Shown: positions 1 to 6,348 of the stretch, piece after piece | How the letters are laid out: every line of letters starts with the position of its first letter | Numbering within the stretch: the first letter of the stretch is position 1 | NCBI GenBank assembly: GCA_049965775.1 | Contig: JBMFVX010000086.1 | Coordinates: 1-12,835 of the forward strand | From: JABEVB01 sp049965775 | GTDB taxonomy: Bacteria; Planctomycetota; Phycisphaerae; WQYP01 | DNA: 12,835 nucleotides | Direction of reading: 5' to 3' | Notes under the pieces: generated by a model | Told to the model about the DNA's origin: nothing | What the model saw: the letters and a program-made list of their open reading frames with translations, nothing else | Databases searched by the model: none | Translations under genes and position numbers: made by a program

Positions 1-21
1 CCAGATACGCAACGCCGCTTC

Positions 22-2340
22 CTACGCCAGTCGGAAACGCCGGAGTAAAGGTGAAGAGTTTTTATAGCGCTGTCGTGTTAGGCCAAAGCCGAACGGATAG
101 AGGCACTTGCCGCGAAAATACATGTAGGTACGGCCATGCGTGACATCGTAATCATGAAAATGAGGCAAATCACGCACGCTGCGATACCATGTTTCGGCCA
201 GTTTTCCGCCCGGGTTGTACTGGCCAAGTAGCGCCTCGGCGATAGCGGTTCCTTGCGATTGGCCGGCGCAAATAGCGCAAAGAATAGCCGGGATATGCTC
301 ATCCTCCCAAGGTATGGCCACCGGACAATTCGCCGATAGTATAAGCACGGTCTTGGCATTGGCGCTGTAAACCAACTGTGCCAACTCGTGCTGCGCTCCG
401 GGAAGAACAATGTCTTGGCGATCCAACTGCTCATGATCAATCGTTTGATCGGTGCCAAGAACAAGAAATACAACATCCGCCTCTTTGGCTGCATGAACCG
501 CATCCAGCAGCCACGCTTTGTTGGCCGGCCCCTGTACGGTGGCGCCGCGCACAAAGGTTACCTGCACCTCGCCCGGCTTTGGCTGCTTGAGCGGATGAAA
601 TTCAATATAGTCCAGATGGAGTAAATCCTTTTGCGCCGCATCGCCGGTAAATACAAGAAAAATGGAATGATTTCCGGTAGCGCCGCTTATAGGGGCGGAA
701 AACTCGCGAAAGTTATCCCAACTGCCGGTGGGAGTGATCTTAATGCTCGCTGCAACAGGCCCGGTGGGGCTGTCCAGGCGAACTTCCACCACTGCACCGA
801 CTGCGGCACATGAGGCACGCGCCGTAATAGACGTGCGCCCGGTGAAGTCCGCGGCAGGCAATTGCACCCAGAAATTATTTTGCATCAGGCCCAGAGTCGC
901 GTCTGGCAGTACACAGTTGAAGAATTTATAATCCCAATCAATTGTAGAAAAGTTTATTGCCGCAATGCGGTTGTCGGCTATTGGCGAGCCGAGGGCTGCG
1001 GCGATGCCCTCCAGCGGTGAAACATGCACGAAGGGGCCGCCGCTGTAGCCACCGAGGGCGCAGCGGTCGGCCATTGGGCCAATGACGGCGACTTTTTTGA
1101 TGTCGGGTTTGTTGAGCGGCAGCAGGTTGTCGGCGTTTTTAAGCAACACTAGCGATTGGCGCGAGGCTTCCAGCGCAAGCGCTCGATGCTTGGGGCTGTC
1201 AACCGCCGTAAATGGTATGCTGGTGAACGGCACCTGCTGGGCTTCGTCGAATTCGCCGAATAGAAAGCGAGCGGTAATGATGCGCGTCAGGGCTTTGTCA
1301 ATATCATGTTCGCTTACGAGTTCCAGGGCGACGGTTTGCGGCAAGTACTGCTGGTAGGTGCCCCATGCGAAGCCGCAATTTAAGTCGCAACCGGCCTGAA
1401 TGGCCAATGCCGCGGCCTGCTCGTTGGTGGGCACATAATGGTGCGTTTGGCAGATATCAGAAACAGCATCGCAATCGGACGTTACATATCCGCGAAAGCC
1501 CCAGCGGCGGCGCAGGAGGTCGGTCAGAAGAAAGCGATCGGCGCAGCACGGGATGCCGTTGATTTTGTTATAGGCGCCCATCACAGAAAATACGCCGGCA
1601 TCCACAGCCGAACGAAAGGGCCTGGTGTAATACTCCCAGAAACTGCGCGAGTTGACGCTTGCCGAAGTTGTGTGGCGGTCATCATCGGTTTCGTTGCAGA
1701 TAAAGTGCTTGGCGCAGCAGACGGTTTTGAGATACTTGGAGTTGTCGCCCTGCATACCGCGGACGACGCCGGCCACCAGCGTGCCCATGAGGTGGGGGTC
1801 TTCGCCGAGCGTTTCATCAATTCGTCCCCAGCGAGGGTCCTTGGCCGTGTTGAGAGTTTGCGGCGAATAGTAGGCCAGCGGCGTGCCGTGCTTGTTGTGA
1901 TAGGCGCGGGCTTCATCCGACACGGCTGTATAAACTTCTATCGCAAGCTCCGGGTTCCATGTATTGGCCATGGCCAGCGGCACGGGAAAGCTGGTGCATG
2001 GGCCGCTGCGCGCCAAGCCATGCAGGGCCTCATGCCAGTATTGATAGGCGGGCAAGCCCAGTCGTTTGATGGCCGGGGCGGTATTGCCTAACTGCCCAGT
2101 TTTTTCCACCAGGGTCATCTGTTGTACCAGCAATGCCGCGCGATGCCTCGCTCGTTCATATGCCTGCGGCGATATGCCTACCGTAGCCGCCGGTGGTGGC
2201 GGTGGGAGTGCCGCCTTAGCCTCGGCGGCAGCGACATCGCTCCGCATTTTTAGAGACGCCAGCCCAGCAGCCGCCGATGCTGTTGAAATAAACTTCCGCC
2301 GGTTGATTTTCAACGTCAGACGCTTCGGTTGATTTGGCAT
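22..2340 (-). CDS. Tat-exported GH3 beta-xylosidase/beta-glucosidase-type enzyme with CBM6-like insert
   Basis: Exported glycoside hydrolase family 3 enzyme, 772 aa from the ATG at 2340, which has AGGA six bases upstream (2347-2350); a TTG eight codons earlier is less likely. Residues 14-15 are the twin arginines of a Tat signal (NRRKFIS) followed by a short hydrophobic stretch. The N-terminal TIM-barrel shows RWGRIDETLGEDP, the KHF pair (about K211-H212) and GYVTSDCDAV with nucleophile Asp289. The alpha/beta sandwich shows GGYSGGP and DHEQLDR with probable acid/base Glu637. Between them, about residues 475-580, lies a CBM6-like beta-sandwich (VEVRLDSPTGP, TPTGSWDNF, HSIFLVF, LDYIEF). The barrel motifs, such as NGIPCCADRFLLTDLLR, resemble plant/fungal beta-xylosidases, so xylan side- or end-trimming is the likeliest role; exact substrate is not readable. 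The usual C-terminal FnIII-like domain is absent: the frame stops 19 residues after YPFGFGL. Confidence 0.93.
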   Translation of the reverse strand: MPNQPKRLTLKINRRKFISTASAAAGLASLKMRSDVAAAEAKAALPPPPPAATVGISPQAYERARHRAALLVQQMTLVEKTGQLGNTAPAIKRLGLPAYQYWHEALHGLARSGPCTSFPVPLAMANTWNPELAIEVYTAVSDEARAYHNKHGTPLAYYSPQTLNTAKDPRWGRIDETLGEDPHLMGTLVAGVVRGMQGDNSKYLKTVCCAKHFICNETDDDRHTTSASVNSRSFWEYYTRPFRSAVDAGVFSVMGAYNKINGIPCCADRFLLTDLLRRRWGFRGYVTSDCDAVSDICQTHHYVPTNEQAAALAIQAGCDLNCGFAWGTYQQYLPQTVALELVSEHDIDKALTRIITARFLFGEFDEAQQVPFTSIPFTAVDSPKHRALALEASRQSLVLLKNADNLLPLNKPDIKKVAVIGPMADRCALGGYSGGPFVHVSPLEGIAAALGSPIADNRIAAINFSTIDWDYKFFNCVLPDATLGLMQNNFWVQLPAADFTGRTSITARASCAAVGAVVEVRLDSPTGPVAASIKITPTGSWDNFREFSAPISGATGNHSIFLVFTGDAAQKDLLHLDYIEFHPLKQPKPGEVQVTFVRGATVQGPANKAWLLDAVHAAKEADVVFLVLGTDQTIDHEQLDRQDIVLPGAQHELAQLVYSANAKTVLILSANCPVAIPWEDEHIPAILCAICAGQSQGTAIAEALLGQYNPGGKLAETWYRSVRDLPHFHDYDVTHGRTYMYFRGKCLYPFGFGLTRQRYKNSSPLLRRFRLA

Positions 2341-2568
2341 ACATGATCCTGAATACGTCAACAAGTGAGTTTCTAACCGGGATTAAATGACATGGCAAGG
2401 TTCTTGGCGTGGCGCCGTAGATGCTGCAGACCACTATTCGCAGGAGAAAGCGTTTTAGCCGCGACGGATAAATACGCTACGACCCCCGTTTTTTCAGATC
2501 CGTTACCAAGTCCTGAAAGAAATGTTGTACTGAAAGCGATAGACCGCCCGGTCAACGGTTTGCCAAAG

Positions 2569-3333
2569 TTACGCCTGCAATTCGGCCACGACCGGCAGGT
2601 GATCGCTGGCAAAGCGAGCCATGGGTGAGTTCAACACATGGCATTGGCATACGCGCGGTGCGAGCGCCGGCGAGGCAAAAATATAGTCCACGCGAAAGGC
2701 AGGATGTGAAACCGTAAAACTTGTTTGAAAGTTGGTCGGCTCGCGACCTATCGCGTGTGCATCAACGTAGCCGTGAGCCAAAACGTCCGCGATTACCAAT
2801 CGCGGGATCCGGCCGCCGTTGTCTTTGATGCGATGTTGCTTGCTCGCCGGCGCAGCCGAAACATCAATTGGCTGCTGCGGGTGATGCGCGTTGAAATCGC
2901 CCAGTAGTAAATGCGGCATCTTCGCCATGTCGTCCAGCAGCGGCCAGAGCGCGGCCAACTCAGCCATTCTTATGGCTTCGTCGCTGTCGCGTTCGTAGGG
3001 GTGCAAGTGAACGCCGACAACGCCCAGGCAAACATCGCCATGCTCTACGACGGCAGAGATTACGCCGCGGGTAAAGGCCGCTGATAACGGGCCAAGGTTA
3101 ACCGCTTGGCGAATTTTCCAGCGGCTCAGCAGTCCGATGCCGCTGCGATCATTGCCGGGCAATTCCGCGCGAAAGCTGTCCATACCAAGGCGGTCGGCAA
3201 GACGATCAAACAGTTCCGCGTCCCAAGCTTCAGGCACCACCACAACATCAGGCGATGCGGGACGTATTACCTCACAAAGCGGGTCAATGCGGCCAACGCC
3301 GCCTTCAAGAATGTTGTAGGTCATGACTCTCAT
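2569..3333 (-). CDS. Endonuclease/exonuclease/phosphatase-family metal-dependent hydrolase
   Basis: 254-aa member of the EEP fold (the DNase I/exonuclease III/sphingomyelinase/inositol-phosphatase superfamily), which cleaves phosphodiester or phosphomonoester bonds with Mg2+. All catalytic blocks are present in order: MTYNILEGG (Asn7), VVVPEAW (Glu36), GVHLH (His109), LLGDFNA (Asp146, Asn148), RVDYIFAS (Asp216) and the terminal SDHLPVV (Asp244-His245). There is no signal peptide or membrane segment, so a cytoplasmic enzyme is expected. Length matches a stand-alone EEP domain. The ATG at 3333 fits the family N-terminus; GAGGAG at 3348-3353 is 14 bases away, longer than ideal. The motifs do not say whether the substrate is DNA, a lipid head group or a nucleotide. 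It lies upstream of the GH3 gene on the same strand, but the 228-base gap argues against tight coupling. Confidence 0.9.
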   Translation of the reverse strand: MRVMTYNILEGGVGRIDPLCEVIRPASPDVVVVPEAWDAELFDRLADRLGMDSFRAELPGNDRSGIGLLSRWKIRQAVNLGPLSAAFTRGVISAVVEHGDVCLGVVGVHLHPYERDSDEAIRMAELAALWPLLDDMAKMPHLLLGDFNAHHPQQPIDVSAAPASKQHRIKDNGGRIPRLVIADVLAHGYVDAHAIGREPTNFQTSFTVSHPAFRVDYIFASPALAPRVCQCHVLNSPMARFASDHLPVVAELQA

Positions 3334-3548
3334 GGCGTATTTAGCTGCTCCTCTGTGTGCCCTGCTCCGCCTGGTGTTGCAGGCTGCAGCGTATGGTACT
3401 GAAGATTGGTCGTTTGGTTAAGTCAGACTCCGGGGCGGTGGTGGTCGTTAAATAGAGTCGCAGCATTACGTCCCTGACATCTGTTTAAGTGATTCAGGTT
3501 GGTACAGCCATAGTTGTTGCAATGGCGGCCTTGCGGCATACTTAGGTC
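3334..3548. other. Divergent intergenic spacer between the EEP hydrolase and ispD
   Basis: 215 bases separating two divergently read genes, so both promoters should lie here. I found no convincing -35/-10 pair on either strand. The best partial match before ispD (CATACT close to the ATG) would leave almost no leader. An 8-base palindrome GCTGCAGC sits near 3383-3390; it is probably chance. No open frame with a known product is present. Confidence 0.45.
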
Positions 3549-4253
3549 ATGGCGAATGAAAAGTTTTCAGTGGTGTTTCCGGCGGCGGGCAGCGGCACGA
3601 GATTTGGATCTGGTGATAAACTGCTGACCGATTTGGGCGGGCGGAGCGTCCTGCAGAGATCTGTTGGCATATTTGCACAGCGCCATGATGTTTCACAAAT
3701 TGTCGTAGCCACAGCCCCCGATCGTTTTGAGTATTATCGCGATCATCTCGCGGCAACCGTTGGCGCTAAGGTGCTTACCTTGGTGGCAGGCGGCACCGAG
3801 CGGTGGGCCAGCGTGTACGAAGGCATAAAGGCTCTTATGCCAGGCATTTCGTTTGTAGCGATACATGACGCCGCGAGGCCGCTAACGCCTCAAAGCGTAA
3901 TAGATGCGGCATTTGCAGCAGCAAGGCTGTATGGTGCGGCCGTTCCGTGCTTGGCTGAGCCATGTACGCTGAAGCGCATGGCGCCTGATGGCACTGTAGC
4001 CACAACGGTAGATCGGCAAGGTTTGTATCAGGCGCAAACGCCGCAATGCTTTAAGGTAAGTTTGTTGCATAGCGCGTTTGAAAAACTGCTGGCGTGCGCC
4101 AGCATGCCCGCCATTACCGATGATGCACAGGTCTGCGAGCTTGCGAGCCTGCCTGTATACATAACGGCCGGAAGCTCACGTAATCTTAAGCTCACAACGG
4201 CCGAGGACCTGCCCGTGTTAAACGCGTTGCTTGCTGGAACCGATGCGTTATGA
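3549..4253 (+). CDS. ispD: 2-C-methyl-D-erythritol 4-phosphate cytidylyltransferase
   Basis: 234-aa IspD, the cytoplasmic MEP-pathway enzyme that couples CTP to methylerythritol 4-phosphate, giving CDP-methylerythritol and pyrophosphate. The nucleotide-binding loop PAAGSGTRFG (residues 11-20) is followed by Lys24, then GGTERWASV (81-89), AIHDAARPL (104-112, with metal-binding Asp107), VDRQGLYQAQTPQCF (154-168), TDDAQVCE (190-197) and NLKLTTAEDL (212-221). All are family hallmarks, and the length is standard. The ATG at 3549 places the P-loop-like motif at the usual distance from the N-terminus, although the ribosome site is weak (TTAGG only two bases away). Its stop overlaps the polX start, so the two are co-transcribed. 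ispF, often fused to or next to ispD, is not in this window. Confidence 0.96.
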   Translation: MANEKFSVVFPAAGSGTRFGSGDKLLTDLGGRSVLQRSVGIFAQRHDVSQIVVATAPDRFEYYRDHLAATVGAKVLTLVAGGTERWASVYEGIKALMPGISFVAIHDAARPLTPQSVIDAAFAAARLYGAAVPCLAEPCTLKRMAPDGTVATTVDRQGLYQAQTPQCFKVSLLHSAFEKLLACASMPAITDDAQVCELASLPVYITAGSSRNLKLTTAEDLPVLNALLAGTDAL

Positions 4254-6007
4254 GCACCAATGCCGATTTAGCTTCGCTATTTGAACAAGCCGCAGACCTG
4301 CTGGCCCTGCTTGGAGAAAACAGTTTTAAGGTGCTGGCCCACCGAAAGGTAGCGAGGGTTTTGGAGGATTTGCCGCAGGATGTCGCGAGTTTAAAGGGCA
4401 GTCTCGATGATTTGCCCGGCGTGGGCGAATCATCCGCTGAAAAAATCAAAGAATATCTGTGCACCGGCAATGTCGGCGAGTTTACCGCCCTGCGCCAACA
4501 GGTGCCGGCAGGCGTGGTGCAAATGCTCGCCATTCCTTCCCTTGGAGTAAAAACCGCCGCCCAACTGTGGCATGAGGCGGGTATTACCGATATCGCAACG
4601 CTTAAACAAAAACTTGACGACGGATCGCTGCTTACGCTCAAAGGCATGGGCGAAAAGAAAATCGCCAAAATCAAGGCCAATCTGGCCTTCGTCGGCAAAG
4701 AAGCTGACCGTGTGCGAGTGGATATCGCCATGGCCATTGCGCAAAGCTATTGCGCGTTGCTGGAGCAGCCCCTTAAGCAAGGCGGTGCGGCGACACAGGT
4801 TCAATATTGCGGCTCGCTGCGGCGGGGGCGAGAAACCATCGGCGATCTCGATATTCTTGTAGGCGGTGATGCTGCGGCCGCCGGACACATTGCCGAGCGG
4901 CTGCGCGGCCATTCTCTTACCGGGCAGATTGTCGCCGCCGGCGACACCAAAATCACGCTTCGCACGACAGCTAATTTACAGGTTGATGTGCGCATTGTGC
5001 CCGCCGAAAGCTGGGGTGCCGCACTGCAGTATTTCACCGGTAGTAAAGAGCACAACGTGAAGCTTCGGGAACGGGCGGTGCGGCAGGGCCTTAAGCTTAA
5101 TGAATGGGGCCTGTTCCGCGGCGACAAACCGATCGCAGGCCTTTTGGAGCAGGATATTTACCAATCGCTGGGCTTGGCTGCGCCTCCGCCCGAGGTGCGT
5201 GAAGACCATGGCGAACTTGAGCAAGCGGAATCGCTATTTAGGGCAAATGCATCTTGGCAGTTGGTGACGATCGCGGATATCCAGGGCGACTTACACATGC
5301 ATTCTACAGCCAGCGACGGCAGCCACTCGATAGATGATATTGTCGCCGAGGCCAAACGGCGGGGCCTTAAATACATTGCCATTACCGATCACAGCAAATC
5401 GCAGTTTCAGGCCCGCGGGTTGACGGTGCAGCGACTTATTGAGCATGTCAACGCCATCCGCGCCGTGGCCCGCAAAGCCAAAGACATTCTTGTGCTCGCC
5501 GGCAGCGAGGTGGATATTTTGGCCGATGGCTCACTCGACTATGAGGACGATGTGCTGTCGCAACTCGACTGGGTTGTTGCCTCGCCGCACGCGGCTTTGA
5601 CGCAGGACTCCGATAAGGCGACCATGCGGCTCGTGCGAGCGGCATCGCATCCACTTGTGCATGTTCTTGGCCATCCGACCGGCCGCCTTGTAGGAACGCG
5701 GCGCGGTCTCGAGCCAGACATGCCCCAGGTCATTTCTGCTGCTCGCCGGAGCGGCATAGCAATTGAGATTAATGCCAATGCCCATCGTCTTGACCTTCGC
5801 GACGTGCATGTGCGGCTTGCAGTTGAAGCCGGCGTTCCCATTTGTATCAATACCGATGCCCATAGCTTCGACGATTTCGACCAATTACCCTTTGGTGTGC
5901 TAACGGCCCGCCGTGGTTGGGCAAAGGCGAGCGACGTACTTAATGCCCGAAGCGCAGCGGACTTCAAAAGCTGGTTAGATTCGCGGCGCGGGGCCGCTCA
6001 TTGGTAG
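4250..6007 (+). CDS. polX: Family X DNA polymerase with C-terminal PHP nuclease domain
   Basis: 585-aa bacterial PolX, a gap-filling repair polymerase fused to a Mn2+-dependent PHP 3'-5' exonuclease/phosphoesterase. Residues 1-150 hold the 8-kDa-like and helix-hairpin-helix region (LPGVGESSAEKI, IPSLGVKTA, LKGMGEKKI). The palm follows with YCGSLRRGRETIGDLDILVGG (catalytic Asp199 and Asp201) and QVDVRIV (Asp246), then a YFTGSKEHN fingers/thumb motif near 261-269. The PHP domain starts about residue 345: DLHMHSTASDG (His349, His351, Asp356), AITDHS (His381), GSEVDI (Glu420), ASPH (His447), GHPTGR (His475), INTDAHS (Asp536, His538), so all expected metal ligands are present and both activities look intact. 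Length is close to Bacillus subtilis PolX. The ATG lies inside the ispD stop (ATGA), implying translational coupling; no good independent Shine-Dalgarno is seen. Confidence 0.96.
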   Translation: MSTNADLASLFEQAADLLALLGENSFKVLAHRKVARVLEDLPQDVASLKGSLDDLPGVGESSAEKIKEYLCTGNVGEFTALRQQVPAGVVQMLAIPSLGVKTAAQLWHEAGITDIATLKQKLDDGSLLTLKGMGEKKIAKIKANLAFVGKEADRVRVDIAMAIAQSYCALLEQPLKQGGAATQVQYCGSLRRGRETIGDLDILVGGDAAAAGHIAERLRGHSLTGQIVAAGDTKITLRTTANLQVDVRIVPAESWGAALQYFTGSKEHNVKLRERAVRQGLKLNEWGLFRGDKPIAGLLEQDIYQSLGLAAPPPEVREDHGELEQAESLFRANASWQLVTIADIQGDLHMHSTASDGSHSIDDIVAEAKRRGLKYIAITDHSKSQFQARGLTVQRLIEHVNAIRAVARKAKDILVLAGSEVDILADGSLDYEDDVLSQLDWVVASPHAALTQDSDKATMRLVRAASHPLVHVLGHPTGRLVGTRRGLEPDMPQVISAARRSGIAIEINANAHRLDLRDVHVRLAVEAGVPICINTDAHSFDDFDQLPFGVLTARRGWAKASDVLNARSAADFKSWLDSRRGAAHW

Positions 6008-6011
6008 CAAG

Positions 6012-6035
6012 GTCACAAGCCAGGGGACCTGTGAC
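6012..6035 (+). repeat. Inverted repeat just after the polX stop
   Basis: GTCACA (6012-6017) and TGTGAC (6030-6035) are exact complements around a 12-base loop, five bases past the polX stop codon. No T-run follows, so it is not a typical intrinsic terminator. It could still protect or pause the ispD-polX transcript. A 6-bp arm can occur by chance. Confidence 0.4.
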
Positions 6036-6066
6036 AGAGCATCTCCCGGCCAACACTTGGCGAGTT

Positions 6067-6102
6067 GCCATGCTTTCGGGTAGTATTCCGCCCAAGGATG
6101 GC
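6067..6102 (+). ncRNA. Candidate RNA hairpin in the hppA leader
   Basis: GCCAT (6067-6071) pairs with ATGGC (6098-6102), CTT (6073-6075) with AAG (6094-6096) and GGG (6078-6080) with CCC (6091-6093). This gives 11 bp broken by one G/G mismatch and a two-base bulge, with a 10-base loop. It is enclosed by the possible long-range helix 6041-6049/6170-6178. Seen by eye only; no known RNA family recognised. Confidence 0.3.
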
Positions 6103-6187
6103 GCGGTGTTCAAAAGGAAACGGTGGAGTTGCTCGGACGAAGCATCTTAGCCCGTCAAGGCGCGTTCATCCGGGAGATCAGAAACTA

Positions 6188-6253
6188 AAGTCCTGTGCTT
6201 CGGCGCGCAAGCGGTCCTTATGGGGTTTGCATACGCGGTCGTACAGGATACTT
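6188..6253 (+). ncRNA. Candidate long bulged hairpin in the hppA leader
   Basis: AAG-TCCTGT (6188-6196) pairs with ACAGGA-(TA)-CTT (6243-6253), nine pairs with a two-base bulge. Inside it, GCAAGC (6207-6212) pairs with GTTTGC (6225-6230) including one G-T wobble, around a 12-base loop. The nested arrangement suggests an RNA fold upstream of hppA, but this is inference from complementarity alone. Confidence 0.28.
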
Positions 6254-6296
6254 AATCGCTACGCCATGAGGTTACGAAGTTGTGGGGCGGCTATGT

Positions 6297-6307
6297 TGGA
6301 CTGTCCA
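6297..6307 (+). repeat. 11-base palindrome upstream of hppA
   Basis: TGGACTGTCCA is a perfect inverted repeat with one central base, about 40 bases before the hppA start. As DNA it could be a small operator half-site pair; as RNA the loop is too short to form. Chance occurrence cannot be excluded. Confidence 0.3.
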
Positions 6308-6336
6308 GATTTTCTGTCGCTTTAGCCTGATGTTTT

Positions 6337-6342
6337 GAGGAG
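6337..6342 (+). promoter_or_regulatory. Shine-Dalgarno site of hppA
   Basis: GAGGAG lies six bases before the ATG at 6349. It fixes the first ATG as the start, and therefore keeps the unusual N-terminal extension of the pyrophosphatase, rather than the ATGs at codons 8 and 12. Confidence 0.8.
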
Positions 6343-6348
6343 CGAAAA

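Larger units (their letters stand above)
6008..6348 (+). other. 341-base non-coding spacer/leader before hppA, rich in inverted repeats
   Basis: No frame here gives a recognisable protein; the longest (about 6065-6325, TTG start) has biased Arg/Ser/Cys content typical of chance translation. The stretch holds several complementary segments: 6012-6017 with 6030-6035, a 9-base exact match 6041-6049 with 6170-6178, an 11-bp interrupted hairpin at 6067-6102, and a 9-bp bulged helix 6188-6196 with 6243-6253. I do not recognise a known riboswitch core, tRNA, SRP, 6S, tmRNA or RNase P motif on either strand. The hppA promoter must lie here unless hppA is read from polX, but no clear -35/-10 pair stands out. 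A decayed mobile or coding relic is an alternative. Confidence 0.5.

Noticed and set aside
78..554. Minus-strand open frame of 158 codons in another frame of the GH3 3' end
   Set aside because: The GH3 frame carries the family motifs throughout this stretch; the alternative translation resembles nothing.
1438..2091. Plus-strand open frame of 217 codons within the GH3 gene
   Set aside because: Antisense to the conserved catalytic barrel of the GH3 enzyme; no domain and no plausible ribosome site.
2542..2553. Palindrome GACCG-CC-CGGTC shortly after the EEP gene stop, considered as a terminator
   Set aside because: Only about four usable pairs with a tight loop and no clear U-run downstream on the minus strand.
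2341..2568. Search for a promoter or small gene between the EEP hydrolase and the GH3 gene
   Set aside because: TTGACC and TTGACG hexamers occur but have no matching -10 at proper spacing before the GH3 start; short frames here have no family features.
6065..6325. Possible small gene in the polX-hppA spacer
   Set aside because: TTG start without ribosome site and an Arg/Ser/Cys-biased translation with no recognisable motif; the pairing pattern suggests non-coding sequence.
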